DNA of 64,000 nt, taken from contig NZ_CP067394.1 in assembly GCF_004210215.2 (NCBI RefSeq), forward strand, positions 124,001-188,000, read 5' to 3'. Shown here one piece after another: positions 1-9,185 of this stretch. Position numbers and translations under genes: made by a program. Origin of the DNA: Cryobacterium sp. SO1. Its GTDB lineage: Bacteria; Actinomycetota; Actinomycetes; Actinomycetales; Microbacteriaceae. Each line of letters starts with the position of its first letter. Position 1 is the stretch's first letter. Below the pieces are notes generated by a model. The model searched no databases. It was not told the origin of the DNA and was given only the letters and a program-made list of their open reading frames with translations.

Positions 1-129
1 GAACAGGGCGGACAGGCCGCCCGCGATCAGGGCGATGTAGCCGAACAGGACGAGAGCGAGGATCCACCACATCCGCGTGGTCAGGATCTTGCTGAATTCG
101 GCGGCCACGGGGCGCAGGATCAGGTTCAC
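1..129 (-). CDS. ABC transporter permease, N-terminal part (runs off window edge)
   Basis: Only the first 43 codons lie in the window. The GTG start overlaps the stop of the upstream ATPase gene by 4 bases (GTGA), so the two are translationally coupled. The visible protein begins MNLILRPVAAEFSKILTTRM and then has a hydrophobic helix with glycines. That is the usual opening of ABC-2 type permeases (short cytoplasmic amphipathic segment, then TM1). It would form the membrane part of an exporter with the adjacent ATPase. The substrate cannot be told from this fragment. Confidence 0.75.
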   Translation of the reverse strand, partial: MNLILRPVAAEFSKILTTRMWWILALVLFGYIALIAGGLSALF

Positions 130-1028
130 AGCGAGTCGCCTCCTTCGACGAGGGCGAGGAAGGACTCTTCCAGGCCCGCCTTCTGCCGGTGCAACACGTT
201 CAGTTCGACTCCGGCGGCGAAGGCGATATGTCCCACCTGGCCGGGGTCGGGCACGGCGACGATCAGGCCGGTGCGGCCGGAGGTGAAGGCCAGTCCTGCC
301 TCGGTGAGGGCGGTCACGAGGGCGTCCCGGTCGGGGGAGTCCACGATGACCTGCGGGGCGATGTTGGTATCGAGGCTGGACAGCGGGCCGGAGTGCACCA
401 GCTCGCCCTTGGCGATGATGATGACGTCGTCGACGCTCTGCTGCACCTCGCTGAGCAGGTGGGAGCTGACCAGCACGGTGCGTCCCTCGGCAGCCATGCT
501 GCTGAGGAAGCCGCGGATCCACTTGATGCCTTCCGGATCGAGGCCGTTGATCGGTTCGTCCAGGACCAGCACGCCGGGATCGCCCAGCAGCGAGTAGGCC
601 AGGCCCAGGCGCTGGCGCATGCCAAGCGAGTAGCCGCCGACCCGCTGGGTGGCGTGTTCGGCCAGTCCCACGGTGTGCAGCACCTCGGCGACCCTGGTGC
701 GAGGAATGCCGGCGGCTGTCGTGTACACGCCGAGGTGATGGGCGGCGGTGCGGCCGGGGTGGAAACTGGCGGCCTCGAGGGCCGCGCCGACGGTGTTCAG
801 CGGTCTGGGCAGATCGCGGTAGCGCAGCCCGCCGAAGGTGGCGGTGCCCGACGTCGGGGCGACGAGGCCCAGCAGCATCCGCAGTGTGGTGGTCTTGCCG
901 GCGCCGTTCGGGCCGAGGAAGCCGGTGACCCGGCCGGGCTCGACGGTGAAGGACAGGTCGTCCACCGCCGTGATCTGGCCGAACCTCTTGGTGATGTTGG
1001 TGAATTCGATGACAGCGCCGATCGGCAT
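126..1028 (-). CDS. ABC transporter ATP-binding protein (ABC-2 / bacitracin-export type)
   Basis: 300 residues, the usual length for single-domain exporter ATPases. Motifs are complete: Walker A GPNGAGKTT near residue 40, signature YSLGMRQRLGLA, Walker B VLVLDEP followed by INGLDPEG, and the switch histidine in SSHLLSE. After the nucleotide-binding domain comes a ~75-residue C-terminal part ending in ESFLALVEGG, typical of the DrrA/BcrA-like group. The ATG at 1028 has a good ribosome site (AAAGGGG, 6 bases upstream). It energises the coupled permease whose start overlaps its stop. Substrate unknown: lipids, peptides and drugs are all possible in this family. Confidence 0.9.
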   Translation of the reverse strand: MPIGAVIEFTNITKRFGQITAVDDLSFTVEPGRVTGFLGPNGAGKTTTLRMLLGLVAPTSGTATFGGLRYRDLPRPLNTVGAALEAASFHPGRTAAHHLGVYTTAAGIPRTRVAEVLHTVGLAEHATQRVGGYSLGMRQRLGLAYSLLGDPGVLVLDEPINGLDPEGIKWIRGFLSSMAAEGRTVLVSSHLLSEVQQSVDDVIIIAKGELVHSGPLSSLDTNIAPQVIVDSPDRDALVTALTEAGLAFTSGRTGLIVAVPDPGQVGHIAFAAGVELNVLHRQKAGLEESFLALVEGGDSL

Positions 1029-1127
1029 CCGTGTCCCCTTTGTTGCTTGGTGCCCAGCTTATGGGGAGAACGGGCCGGTCCGCCGGGGTTTTTTCGGCCA
1101 GGCCGACAGAATCAGGGCCGAAGGCGG

Positions 1128-2354
1128 TCAGCGGGGCGCGAACTCGGTGACGGCCGCGAGGAGCGCGTCGATCTCGCCGTCGGTGCTGTACGGGGCCAGG
1201 CCGATGCGCAGCGCCCCGGTCTCGCCCAGGCCCAGGTGCCGGGAGGCCTCAAGCGCGTAGAACGAGCCGGAGGGGGCGAGGATCCCGCGCTCGAACAGGA
1301 ACTCGGTGGCGTCGGCGGCGGGCCGGTGTGCGAATCCCACCAGCACCGTCGGGGTGCGCTCGGCGGAGCGGGAATACACCGTCACCCCGGGCAGGGCGGC
1401 CAGTCCGGTCTCCAGCCGGCCGCGGAGGGCATCCTCATGCGCCTCGGCCAGTCGCAGTGAGGTGCGGAGGCGTTCCCGGCGGCTGACGCTGGGGCGCGGT
1501 GCCACCCCGGTGGCCAGCTCGCCGAGGCCGGCGAGGAAGTCGACCGCGGCGATGACCCCGGCCAGGGTCTCGTAGGGCAGGGTGCCGAGTTCGAAACGCT
1601 CAGGCACCGCATCTGTCGAGGGCAGCAGTTTGTCGGGGTGGATGCCGGCCAGACGCGCCGGGTCGGCCGCGAGCACCCCGCAGTGCGGGCCGAAGAACTT
1701 GTACGGCGAGCAGACGAAGAAGTCGGCGCCGAGCGCGGCGAGGTCAACGTATGCGTGCGGCACGTAATGCACGCCATCGACGAAGAGCAGTGCCCCGGCC
1801 CGGTGCACCACGGCGGCGATCTCGGCGATCGGCGGCCGGGTGCCGATCAGGTTGGAGGCGGCGGTCACCGCGACGAGGCGGGTGCGGTCGGTGAGTACCG
1901 CGGCCACTGCGGCCGCGGGCAGTTCCCCGGTGGCGGGGTCGAAGTCCGCCCAGACCACTGTTGCACCCGCGTGACCGGCGGCCTGCAGCCACGGGCGGAT
2001 GTTGGCGTCGTGGTCGAGCCGCGACACCACGATCTCGTCGCCGGGGCCCCAGTCCCGGGCGAGGTGGCGGGAGAAGTCGTAGGTGAGTTGGGTGGCGCTG
2101 CGCCCGTAGACGATGCCGAGCGGGTCGGCGCCGAGAAGGTCGGCCATCGCCGAACGAAACCCGGTGACGGCGTCGTCGGCGTTTCGCTCGGAGAGGCTGC
2201 GGCGACCGCGGATGGACAGCGGGCCGGTGAGGGTGTCGAGAATCGCCTGCCCCACGCTCCGCGGGGTCTGCGTGCCGCCCGGACTGTCGAAGTGCACGGT
2301 TCCGGCGGACAGTGCGGGAAAGTGGGCGCGGATCGATTCGACGTCGTAGGTCAC
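1128..2354 (-). CDS. Cysteine desulfurase-like protein (class V aminotransferase fold)
   Basis: About 408 residues from the GTG at 2354 (VTYDVESIRAHFPALS). A frame extends 14 codons further upstream, but those residues do not look like protein. Fold-type I PLP enzyme: YGRSATQLTYDFSRHLA binds the phosphate, VVSRLDHDANIRPWL and LLFVDGVHYVPHAYVD are class V landmarks, and the Schiff-base lysine is in SPYKFFGPHCG. It resembles the VC1184-like desulfurase-like subfamily rather than IscS/SufS; I see no short Cys-containing loop characteristic of a dedicated desulfurase. The real substrate is unknown. No sulfur-cluster genes lie nearby. Confidence 0.8.
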   Translation of the reverse strand: MTYDVESIRAHFPALSAGTVHFDSPGGTQTPRSVGQAILDTLTGPLSIRGRRSLSERNADDAVTGFRSAMADLLGADPLGIVYGRSATQLTYDFSRHLARDWGPGDEIVVSRLDHDANIRPWLQAAGHAGATVVWADFDPATGELPAAAVAAVLTDRTRLVAVTAASNLIGTRPPIAEIAAVVHRAGALLFVDGVHYVPHAYVDLAALGADFFVCSPYKFFGPHCGVLAADPARLAGIHPDKLLPSTDAVPERFELGTLPYETLAGVIAAVDFLAGLGELATGVAPRPSVSRRERLRTSLRLAEAHEDALRGRLETGLAALPGVTVYSRSAERTPTVLVGFAHRPAADATEFLFERGILAPSGSFYALEASRHLGLGETGALRIGLAPYSTDGEIDALLAAVTEFAPR

Positions 2355-2409
2355 CCCGCCATCCAAGCATTGATCCGCCGGACACCCACCCCGCACGCCG
2401 GCACCGAAC

Positions 2410-2421
2410 TACGATGGCGCC
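2410..2421 (+). promoter_or_regulatory. Leaderless promoter -10 box
   Basis: TACGAT at 2410-2415 is followed by six bases and then the ATG at 2422. In actinobacteria transcription starts 6-7 bases after a TANNNT box, so the mRNA would begin at the start codon. No ribosome site precedes the ATG. Confidence 0.55.
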
Positions 2422-3336
2422 ATGCCAGAGATCGCGGCGGGGCCATCCGGTCGTCGGCGCGTCTCGCCCGGGGCCGTTGTCGACTCGTTCTTCTTCGTGC
2501 TGGCCGGATTCGCGTCGGTGTGGCTGGCGGTGCTGCTGGCCACCGAGAGCCTGGCCCTGGGCTGGGGGCTGCTCTGGTTCGCGGTACTTTTCTGGGCGCT
2601 GCTGGCCTACCTGGTCTTGCCGAGGCTGCACCGCATCCTCACCAGGCTCTACGTGCCCGATTACTTCATCGGCCGCACCCGCACGAGCGACGGCCTGCTC
2701 GGCGACCCGGTCAACCTCGCGGTCACCGGTAGCGCCGAGCAGCTGCACGCGGCGCTCGCCGCGGCGGGCTGGATCCGAGCGGACGACGTGACGCTGGCCT
2801 CGAGCTGGCGCATCGTGACGGCAACGGTGCGCCGGCGCAGTTACCTGCAGGCGCCGGTGAGTCCGCTGCTGCTCTTTGAGAGGGTGCAGGACTTCGCCTA
2901 CCAGCAGGAGGTGGCGGACAATCCGGCCAAACGCCACCACGTGCGCTTCTGGCGCTGTCCAGACGGGTGGATGCTGCCCGGCGGGCACCGGGTGGATTGG
3001 CTGGCGGCCGGCACGTTCGACCGGTCGGTGGGGTTGAGTCTGTTCACGCTGCAGGTCACCCACAAGATCGACGAGCACACCGACATCGACCGCGACCACA
3101 TCGTGGCCAGCATCCGCCAGGCGGCGCCGGAGACCCGCATCGTGCTGCTGCGGGACTTCGCCACCGGCTATCACTCCCGCAACGGCGGCGGCGACAGCAT
3201 CCAGACGGATGGAGATCTGCCGGTGATCGACCTACGCGGAATGCCGCCGGCCGGAGACCGGACCGGCGAACCTGAGCCCGGAACGCCGGCGCGCGGCGAG
3301 CCCGGCGCCGTCATCGAGCTCACCGGGCTGTCGTGA
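2422..3336 (+). CDS. Membrane-anchored protein with LssY C-terminal-like domain
   Basis: 304 residues. Two membrane segments lie near residues 20-70. A soluble part follows that resembles the LssY C-terminal domain: SWRIVTATVRRRSYLQAPVS, a conserved AKRHHVRFWRC region, and DWLAAGTFDRSVGL. The domain occurs fused to PAP2 phosphatases in some bacteria and alone here; its biochemical role is unknown. The C-terminus (PAGDRTGEPEPGTPARGEPG) is disordered. The start follows a TACGAT box by six bases, so it is probably leaderless. The next gene overlaps its stop by 4 bases. Confidence 0.65.
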   Translation: MPEIAAGPSGRRRVSPGAVVDSFFFVLAGFASVWLAVLLATESLALGWGLLWFAVLFWALLAYLVLPRLHRILTRLYVPDYFIGRTRTSDGLLGDPVNLAVTGSAEQLHAALAAAGWIRADDVTLASSWRIVTATVRRRSYLQAPVSPLLLFERVQDFAYQQEVADNPAKRHHVRFWRCPDGWMLPGGHRVDWLAAGTFDRSVGLSLFTLQVTHKIDEHTDIDRDHIVASIRQAAPETRIVLLRDFATGYHSRNGGGDSIQTDGDLPVIDLRGMPPAGDRTGEPEPGTPARGEPGAVIELTGLS

Positions 3337-3794
3337 CGACCTCCGGAGCCCCCGCCGGGATCAGGCGCCCCGCCTCGGTGGTCGGCGGGGTGCTCCTGAT
3401 GTGCGCCCGGGTCGTGTCCGGCGGGTTCGTCATCTTCACGGTCGTTGTTTCCTGGGACACCTTCGCCGCCACGATCGTGCTGGATGGCCAGAAGCCCGGG
3501 TCGCAGACCGCGGGTGTGGTGCTGGGCTCGATTCTGGCGGTGTACGGGGTGTACCTGTTGCTCTACCTGGGCCTGGCCGGGCTGGTGTTCACCGGCCGCA
3601 ACTGGGCCCGGGTGGTGGCAATGTCGTTCGCCTCGGTGAGCATCCTGATCTCGTTCGCGGACTATTCCCTGAACGGCGCCCAGATCACCCTGCGCACCTC
3701 GTTGGTGAGCGTCACGATCGACATCCTGATCCTGCTGGCGCTCTCGAGCACGAAGGCGCGCCACTACGCCAGGGCCGCCAGGGCGGAGCGATGA
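3333..3794 (+). CDS. Small four-helix membrane protein, unknown function
   Basis: 153 residues starting at a GTG that overlaps the previous stop (GTGA), implying co-translation with the LssY-like protein. Hydrophobic segments at roughly residues 15-38, 52-80, 85-103 and 113-130 suggest four membrane spans with short loops; the tail (STKARHYARAARAER) is basic and probably cytoplasmic. No catalytic motif or family was recognised. The pair probably acts at the membrane together. Confidence 0.7.
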   Translation: MTTSGAPAGIRRPASVVGGVLLMCARVVSGGFVIFTVVVSWDTFAATIVLDGQKPGSQTAGVVLGSILAVYGVYLLLYLGLAGLVFTGRNWARVVAMSFASVSILISFADYSLNGAQITLRTSLVSVTIDILILLALSSTKARHYARAARAER

Positions 3795-3868
3795 ACCGGG
3801 ACAGCCGGCGAACTCGACCGGGTCGGGCCGATCCGCAAGCCGGTGTTCGGGCCGTCGATTCGGGGAGG

Positions 3869-5084
3869 TCAGGAACCGGTGCTGACGAGCGGGGCGGCGG
3901 TCGTCGCGGCGCTCGCCGCGGCGCTCGCCGGAGTGAGCACGCTGCGGCGGGTGGCGGCGACGATCATCACGATCGCCGCGGCCGCGGTGATCGCGGCTCC
4001 TGCCCAGAGCGGTGACGTGTAGCCCAGGCCCACGCTGATGGTGATGCCGCCGATCCAGGCGCCGAGGGCGTTGCCCACGTTGAACGCGGCGATGTTGGCG
4101 CTCGAGGCCAGGGTCGGCGCGGTGTCGGCGTAGAGCATGATGCGGGTCTGCAGGCCGGGAACGGTGCCGAAGCCGAACCCGCCCATCAGCACCAGCGCGA
4201 TCACGGTCGCGACGGGGTTCGCGGCGGTGAGGGCGAACAGGACCATCACCACGGTGAGTCCGATCAGCAGCACCACCAGGGTGAGGTCGAGCCGCCGGTC
4301 CGCGGCCTTGCCGCCGAGGATGTTGCCCACGAACAGGCCGGCGCCGAAGACCACGAGCAGCCACGGCACGGCCGCGCTGGAGAATCCGCTCACCTCGGTG
4401 AGCGTGTAGGCGATGTACGTGAAGGCACCGAACATGCCGCCGAAGCCGAGCACGGTGACCACCAGCGAGAGCCAGACCTGGCCCGACCTGAACGCACGCA
4501 GCTCGCCGCGCAGGTTGCTCACGTGCGCGGTGTCATCGGTCGCGCGGGGCACCAGCGCCACGATGCCGGCCAGGGCGATGACGCCGATCGCGGTGATGGC
4601 CCAGAAGGTGGCCCGCCAGCCGAAGCTCTGGCCGATGAAGGTGCCGAACGGCACCCCGAGCACGTTGGCGAGGGTGAGGCCGGTGAACATGATGGCGATG
4701 GCGCCGGACTTTTTGCTCGCCGGCACCAGGCTGGCCGCGACGACAGCGCCGATGCCGAAGAAGGCGCCGTGGCAGAGGGCCGCGATGATGCGGCCGAGCA
4801 GCATGATCGAGTAACTGGGGGCGAGGGCCGAGACCAGGTTGCCGAGGATGAAGAGCACCATCAGGCCCACGAGCACGTTTTTGCGGGGCAACCGGGTCAC
4901 GGCGGCGGTGAGCAGGATGGCGCCGACGGCCACGCTCAGGGCGTACCCGGAGATGAGCCAGCCGGCGGCGGCCTCGGTGACGGCGAAGTCGGCGGCCACC
5001 TCCGGCAGCAGGCCGGCGATGAAGAAATTCGGTCAGGCCGATCCCGAAACCGCCGAGGGCGAGTGCGATCAATCCAATGGGCAT
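3869..5084 (-). pseudogene. MFS transporter (DHA1 drug-efflux type) broken by a 1-base frameshift
   Basis: Two overlapping frames together encode a 12-helix major facilitator. The first begins at the ATG at 5084 (MPIGLIALALGGFGIGLTEF; ribosome site AGGA). The second carries the rest (from AADFAVTEAAAGWLISGYAL, stop at 3869). They join at the TTTCTTC tract near 5025-5032 (coding strand): removing one T restores GLTEFFIAGLLPEVAADF, the expected TM1 end. Family motifs are otherwise intact, including RLPRKNVL in loop 2-3 and GAAITAAAAIVM at the end. Either a genuine recent inactivation or a one-base sequencing error in a homopolymer. Related proteins export chloramphenicol, arabinose or other small molecules; the substrate here is unknown. 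Confidence 0.8.
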
Positions 5085-5141
5085 CAAAAATCCTTCAGGT
5101 TTCTGGGCGGGTTCTTGCACGTCCGCATGGTGTGCGCAGAT

Positions 5142-5195
5142 AGTTGCAGGCGCGCTATAAATGATTGCATACGCTAGATAAGGGCGCAAGCAACT
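5142..5195. promoter_or_regulatory. Imperfect inverted repeat upstream of the MFS gene
   Basis: AGTTGCAGGCGC at 5142-5153 is mirrored by GCGCAAGCAACT at 5184-5195 (10 of 12 positions pair). The AT-richer middle contains ATAAAT and GCTAGATAAG, out of character for this genome, and sits 60-110 bases before the transporter start. It looks like a control region; no protein can be assigned. Confidence 0.35.
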
Positions 5196-5235
5196 ACATT
5201 GCGGGATGGCTGTCGGCTCGGTCCCGCGGGTCGGC

Positions 5236-6135
5236 TCAGGCGGCGTGCGCCGCACAGGCCGGGGCGGCCAGGGCCACGCAGTCCAGGCACATCACGAGTT
5301 GCTCCCGGCAGGACAGGTCCCGGCAATTGAGCATGTTCTTGGTGCCTGCGCCGCAGACCTGGCAGTGCCCGAACACCGCGGCGTGATCGCTGAAGTCCAC
5401 CGAAATCCGCTGGTCGAACACATACAGGGAGCCGTCCCACAGGCCGTCGTCGCCGTACGCCTCGCCGTAACGCACGATGCCGCCCTCGAGTTGATAGACC
5501 TCGCCGAAGCCGCGGTCCTTCATCAGCGACGAGAGCACCTCGCAGCGGATGCCTCCGGTGCAGTAGGTCACCACCGGCTGGCCCTTGAGATGGTCGTACT
5601 TGCCGCTGTCGAGCTCGGCCGCGAACTCGCGGGTGTTAGCCACATCCGGCACTACGGCGCCCCGGAACCGGCCGATCTCGGCCTCGAACGCGTTGCGGCC
5701 GTCAAAAAACACCACGTCGTCACCGCGTTCGGCGACCAGGGCATGCAGCTCGGCCGGAGCCAGGCGGGTGCCCCCGCCGACGACGCCGCCGGCGTCCACG
5801 CTCAGGGACTCCGGTGAGCCGAAGCTCACGATCTCGTCGCGCACCTTGACAACCAGGCGCGGAAAGTCCAGGGTCGCCCCGGCCACATCCAGGCCGGTGC
5901 CCTCGCTCCACTTGAAGTCGATCTCGGCGAACGGGGCGTATTGGCGGGTCTTGCGCACGTAGCGCTTGAGCGCGGGCAGGTCGCCGCCCACGGTGCCGTT
6001 GAGGCCGTCCTTCGAGATCAGGATACGGCCGCGCAGGCCGAGCGACTCGCAGAGGTCACGCTGCCACAGGCGAATGGCCTCGGGGTCGGCGAGCGGGGTG
6101 AAGACGTAGTAGAGCAGGATCTTCGGGATGGCCAT
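5236..6135 (-). CDS. trhO: tRNA uridine(34) hydroxylase TrhO (rhodanese-domain protein, UPF0176)
   Basis: 299 residues from the ATG at 6135. The N-terminal domain (residues 1-95, [15 protein letters not shown]) matches the acylphosphatase-like part of the YceA/TrhO family. A rhodanese domain follows (about 115-215) with catalytic loop YCTGGIRCE: Cys192 is the active cysteine and Cys198 the second conserved one. The C-terminal tail is cysteine-rich ([21 protein letters not shown]), suggesting a metal site seen in longer family members. Characterised homologues use prephenate-dependent or oxygen-dependent chemistry to make 5-hydroxyuridine at the tRNA wobble position. The start lies six bases after a TAAAAT box, supporting a leaderless mRNA and this ATG over the GTG two codons upstream. 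Confidence 0.85.
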   Translation of the reverse strand: MAIPKILLYYVFTPLADPEAIRLWQRDLCESLGLRGRILISKDGLNGTVGGDLPALKRYVRKTRQYAPFAEIDFKWSEGTGLDVAGATLDFPRLVVKVRDEIVSFGSPESLSVDAGGVVGGGTRLAPAELHALVAERGDDVVFFDGRNAFEAEIGRFRGAVVPDVANTREFAAELDSGKYDHLKGQPVVTYCTGGIRCEVLSSLMKDRGFGEVYQLEGGIVRYGEAYGDDGLWDGSLYVFDQRISVDFSDHAAVFGHCQVCGAGTKNMLNCRDLSCREQLVMCLDCVALAAPACAAHAA

Positions 6136-6147
6136 CCCCACATTTTA
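6136..6147 (-). promoter_or_regulatory. Leaderless promoter -10 box of trhO
   Basis: On the minus strand TAAAAT (6147-6142) is followed by GTGGGG and then ATG. The six-base spacing is the same as at ten other genes here. Confidence 0.6.
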
Positions 6148-6239
6148 TGGCCGGTGCACGCGCGACAGGAGCGGTGCGCCGGGATGCTGCTCCACGTAGG
6201 CTGAGTCCACCAGATCGCCACCAGTGCAATGGAGTGTGT

Positions 6240-6785
6240 ATGCCCACGACCGATCCCTTCGCCCGTTTCGGCGAGGTGCCCCTGTTCAGCCTGACCAGTT
6301 TGGTGATGACCGACGGCGGCCCGCTGGCTGCCGCCCAGTACGGCGGCGGCGCCGGCGGTGCGGATGTCTCGCCCGACCTGCACTGGAGTGGCTTTCCCGC
6401 CGAGACCCGGAGCTTCGCGCTCACGGTGTTCGATCCGGACGCCCCGACCGGGTCCGGATTCTGGCACTGGGCGGTGTTCAACATTCCCGCCGACGTCAAC
6501 AGCCTGCCCACCGGCGCCGGAGTCCAGAACTCGCCCCTGTTGCCCGCGGGCGCCGTCGTGATGCCGAACGAGGAGCGCCAGCCCACCTTCATCGGTGCCG
6601 CCCCGCCGCCCGGAACGGGCACACACCGCTACCAGTTCGTGCTCCACGCCCTGGATGTCGTGGACCTCGGCGTCGACCCCGCCGCGACACCGGCCGTGCT
6701 CGGATTCAACGTGCACTTCCACACCCTGGCCCGAGCGGTGCTCGAGGCCACCGGTGTGGCCGGAGGAGCCGCCGCGGCTGCCTAG
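6240..6785 (+). CDS. YbhB/YbcL-family PEBP protein (Raf kinase inhibitor-like)
   Basis: 181 residues. The sequence carries the phosphatidylethanolamine-binding-protein core: SPDLHWSGFPAETRSFALTV, FDPDAPTGSGFWHWAVFNIP (ligand-site D-P-D-A-P and G-x-x-HW) and GTHRYQFVLHALD near residue 125. Cytosolic and normally monomeric or dimeric; bacterial members have no firmly established role. The ATG at 6240 has GGAG six bases upstream. It is divergent from trhO and no operon partner is evident. Confidence 0.85.
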   Translation: MPTTDPFARFGEVPLFSLTSLVMTDGGPLAAAQYGGGAGGADVSPDLHWSGFPAETRSFALTVFDPDAPTGSGFWHWAVFNIPADVNSLPTGAGVQNSPLLPAGAVVMPNEERQPTFIGAAPPPGTGTHRYQFVLHALDVVDLGVDPAATPAVLGFNVHFHTLARAVLEATGVAGGAAAAA

Positions 6786-6864
6786 CCGGCCGGGCTCGCT
6801 CCCTCGCCGGCGCCTGCCTGCCTGCCGCAATCTGATGCCGCCGGGTGCCGCGCGCCGCGCACCC

Positions 6865-6954
6865 CCGGTCGTTCCAGGGGCCGGATGCCGCCGGGCGGGG
6901 CAAGGCGCGCGCACCCGGTCGTTCCAGGGGCCGGATGCCGCTGGGCGGGGTAGG
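6865..6954. repeat. Two direct repeats with a 50-base period
   Basis: The core CCGGTCGTTCCAGGGGCCGG begins at 6865 and again at 6915. Each copy continues through GATGCCGC(C/T)GGGCGGGG. Together with the adjacent palindrome they fill the non-coding gap 6786-7217, in which I see no gene. Confidence 0.7.
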
Positions 6955-6994
6955 CGCCGTTAGGCGGGTGGCGCGCCACCCGCGCAGCGGCGCC
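6953..6994. repeat. 42-base near-perfect palindrome, copy 1
   Basis: Two 21-base arms (outer GGCGCCGTT, inner GCGGGTGGCG, mirrored by CGCCACCCGC and AGCGGCGCC) pair with only a few mismatches and no loop. An almost identical element lies at 31868-31909. It resembles a REP-type intergenic element. Confidence 0.75.
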
Positions 6995-7217
6995 TTACCC
7001 GCCTAGCGCTGGAGAGCCGGCCCAGAGCGCTCGGTGCGAGCCCACACCGGTTGCAGGCGACCCCGGTCGAGCCCACACCGGCACTGAGGGATTCTCAGGT
7101 GATCTCAGGGTGTGACGCCTAACGTCGTCTCGCGGCACAAAACGATGCAAGCGCTACCAACGCCAGATCGGCAGTTCGACGCCGCATCCGGTAGCGCCTC
7201 CTCGGCAGTAAGGCACC

Positions 7218-8333
7218 ATGTTCCACACCTCCCCCCAGTCCAGCAACAGCTTCGACCCCGCCGCCGGCCCTGCCGCGAACTCGCACCTCACGCACCGGGA
7301 GACCGGTTTGTCCAGGGTGCCGGTCTGGCTCTGGAAAGCCCTCATGACGCGAATCGCGCCGGGGGAACTGCACAAGTTCAACGCCGACCCGATCGACGAC
7401 GTCGACTACAACTTCGACCTCGACTACGTGGGCGACGGCATCCGCGACCACCGCCTCGACGTCCTCGTGCCGCACGAGCGCCACGACAGCGACAGCCACG
7501 ACGCTCAGCACGGGCCCGTCGCGGGCTCGAGCAGAGACCCGCTCCCCGTCTACATCTACTTCCACGGCGGCGGCTGGACCTCCGGCGACAAGGCACCGCT
7601 CACCAAGTACGCCGCCAGCCAGGCCGTCGAGGGCATGGTGGTCGTCAACGCCAACTACCGCATGGCCACCCGCTTCAAGATCGGCCACATGCTGAGCGAC
7701 GCCAACGCCGTGCTCACCTGGGTCAAGCGCAACATCCTCGACTACGGCGGTGACGCCACCCGCATCGTCATCGGCGGCGACTCCGCCGGCGGGCACATCG
7801 CGGCCCTGCTCACCGCCGCGGCCCACGACGAGGACCTCGCCGCGCACTACAACCTCGACCTGCAGGTCGAGCCAGAGCACCTGCGCGGACTCGTGCAGCA
7901 CTGCAGCATCGCCGATTTCTCGGTGATGTTCGAGCGCGGATTCGTGCTCAGCCTGAATTTCCTGCGGATGCTGCTGCCCGAGCGCAGCCGCGGCATGTCC
8001 CTGCGCGACGCCGCCCGATTCCTCTCGCCCATCGAGTGGCTCGACAAGGGCTTCCCGCCGGTCTTCATCACCACCTCGGAGCGCGACTACTTCTACCGGG
8101 CCAATCTCAACTTCATCAAGGCGCTGCGGCGCCGGTCCATCCTGGCCGACACCGTGATCTACGGGCGGCACCGCACCAACACTCGGCACACCTGGCAGCA
8201 GGATGCCCGGCACCCCGAATCGCAGGAGGTCTACCGCCGACTGGGTTCATTCGTGCGCACTGTTGCGGCGCTGCCCGCCCAGGCCGCGCACGCGCTGACC
8301 GCGACTGCTCCGGGCGAACCCGTCCCGGCCTAG
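7218..8333 (+). CDS. Alpha/beta hydrolase, hormone-sensitive-lipase-like esterase
   Basis: 371 residues. The oxyanion-hole motif FHGGGW (about residue 116) and the nucleophile motif GGDSAGG (about residue 191) place it in the HSL/BD-FAE family. The remaining triad residues are plausibly the Asp in TTSERDYFYRANL and the His in NTRHTWQQD. It should hydrolyse short-chain esters. No signal peptide is visible; the first 20 residues are polar and low-complexity. ATG at 7218 with AAGG five bases upstream. The next gene, a nucleoside phosphorylase, begins 105 bases later, so co-transcription is possible but not shown. Confidence 0.85.
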   Translation: MFHTSPQSSNSFDPAAGPAANSHLTHRETGLSRVPVWLWKALMTRIAPGELHKFNADPIDDVDYNFDLDYVGDGIRDHRLDVLVPHERHDSDSHDAQHGPVAGSSRDPLPVYIYFHGGGWTSGDKAPLTKYAASQAVEGMVVVNANYRMATRFKIGHMLSDANAVLTWVKRNILDYGGDATRIVIGGDSAGGHIAALLTAAAHDEDLAAHYNLDLQVEPEHLRGLVQHCSIADFSVMFERGFVLSLNFLRMLLPERSRGMSLRDAARFLSPIEWLDKGFPPVFITTSERDYFYRANLNFIKALRRRSILADTVIYGRHRTNTRHTWQQDARHPESQEVYRRLGSFVRTVAALPAQAAHALTATAPGEPVPA

Positions 8334-8438
8334 TTCCGGCCGGCTCCCCGGCGGCGCGGCCGGCCTGCGCGCGTGGGCATGGTAGACAAGTTCGGTACCT
8401 GCCAGGCCATCCGGGCCGCGCCACCCAAAGGAGCACAG

Positions 8439-9185
8439 ATGAGCCAGGCCGACACGTTCCCGGTGACCGGACTTCCCAAGACCGGGCTGCCCACCCGCGC
8501 ACTCGTGGTCGGTGACCCGTTCCGGGCCGAGCAGATCTCCCACCAGCTCGACAACGTGCGTGAGGTCGCTCACCAACGCGAGTACCGCTCATTCGTCGGT
8601 GACTGGAACGGCACCCCCGTCATCGTCTCCTCGCATGGCGTCGGCGCGCCGGGGGCGATCTGCCTGTTCCAGGAGCTGATGGATGCCGGCGTGGACACCA
8701 TCATCCGGCTCGGCACCGCCGGCGCCCTGCTTCGCGGTATCGGCGACGGCGACCTGATCATCGCTGAGTCCTGCGTGCGCGACGACGGCGTCACCCACCA
8801 GCTTGTGCCGGAGAGCTATCCCGCCGCCGCCAGCGCAGAGGTCGTGATCGCGCTGGCCGACGCGGCCCGGCGGCACGACGCCCCGCACCACCGCGGCGTC
8901 GTCTGGACCCGGGCGGCCTTCTACCCGGGCATCATCGACCTCAACCAGGCCGGCTACGTCAAACTCGGCGTGCTCGCCATCGAGATGGAGCTATCCGCCC
9001 TGCTGGTGCTCGCCTCCACCCGCGGGGTACGCGCCGGCGGTGGCCTCGTGATCGACGGCGCCACCGCTGACGACCTCGTCGACACCACCGGGTACGACCC
9101 GCACCGCACGGTGGTGGCGGATGGCGTCGGCCGCGGCATCGCCGTCACGCTCGACGCCCTCGTGGCCCTGCCGGAGCTCGTCTGA
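8439..9185 (+). CDS. Nucleoside phosphorylase (PNP/UDP family)
   Basis: 248 residues from an ATG with a strong ribosome site (AAAGGAG, 5 bases away). The family core is clear: VVGDPFRAEQI at the phosphate site, VSSHGVGAPGA, RLGTAGAL near residue 95, and VLAIEMELSALLVLA, where the acidic and Met-Glu residues contact ribose. It should cleave nucleosides with phosphate to a base plus ribose-1-phosphate. The VAIEME-type signature suits uridine or purine phosphorylases; base preference cannot be decided. Its stop shares a base with the start of the amidohydrolase (TGATG), so both belong to one nucleoside- or base-salvage operon. Confidence 0.85.
   Translation: MSQADTFPVTGLPKTGLPTRALVVGDPFRAEQISHQLDNVREVAHQREYRSFVGDWNGTPVIVSSHGVGAPGAICLFQELMDAGVDTIIRLGTAGALLRGIGDGDLIIAESCVRDDGVTHQLVPESYPAAASAEVVIALADAARRHDAPHHRGVVWTRAAFYPGIIDLNQAGYVKLGVLAIEMELSALLVLASTRGVRAGGGLVIDGATADDLVDTTGYDPHRTVVADGVGRGIAVTLDALVALPELV

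Noticed and set aside
1070..1100. Hairpin followed by TTTTTT near 1090 as a terminator
   Set aside because: The T-run follows the stem only on the plus strand, where no gene ends; both neighbours are on the minus strand.
2355..2396. Extra 14 codons before the cysteine desulfurase-like protein
   Set aside because: The residues (MRGGCPADQCLDGG) do not resemble family N-termini, and the GTG at 2354 gives the expected start.
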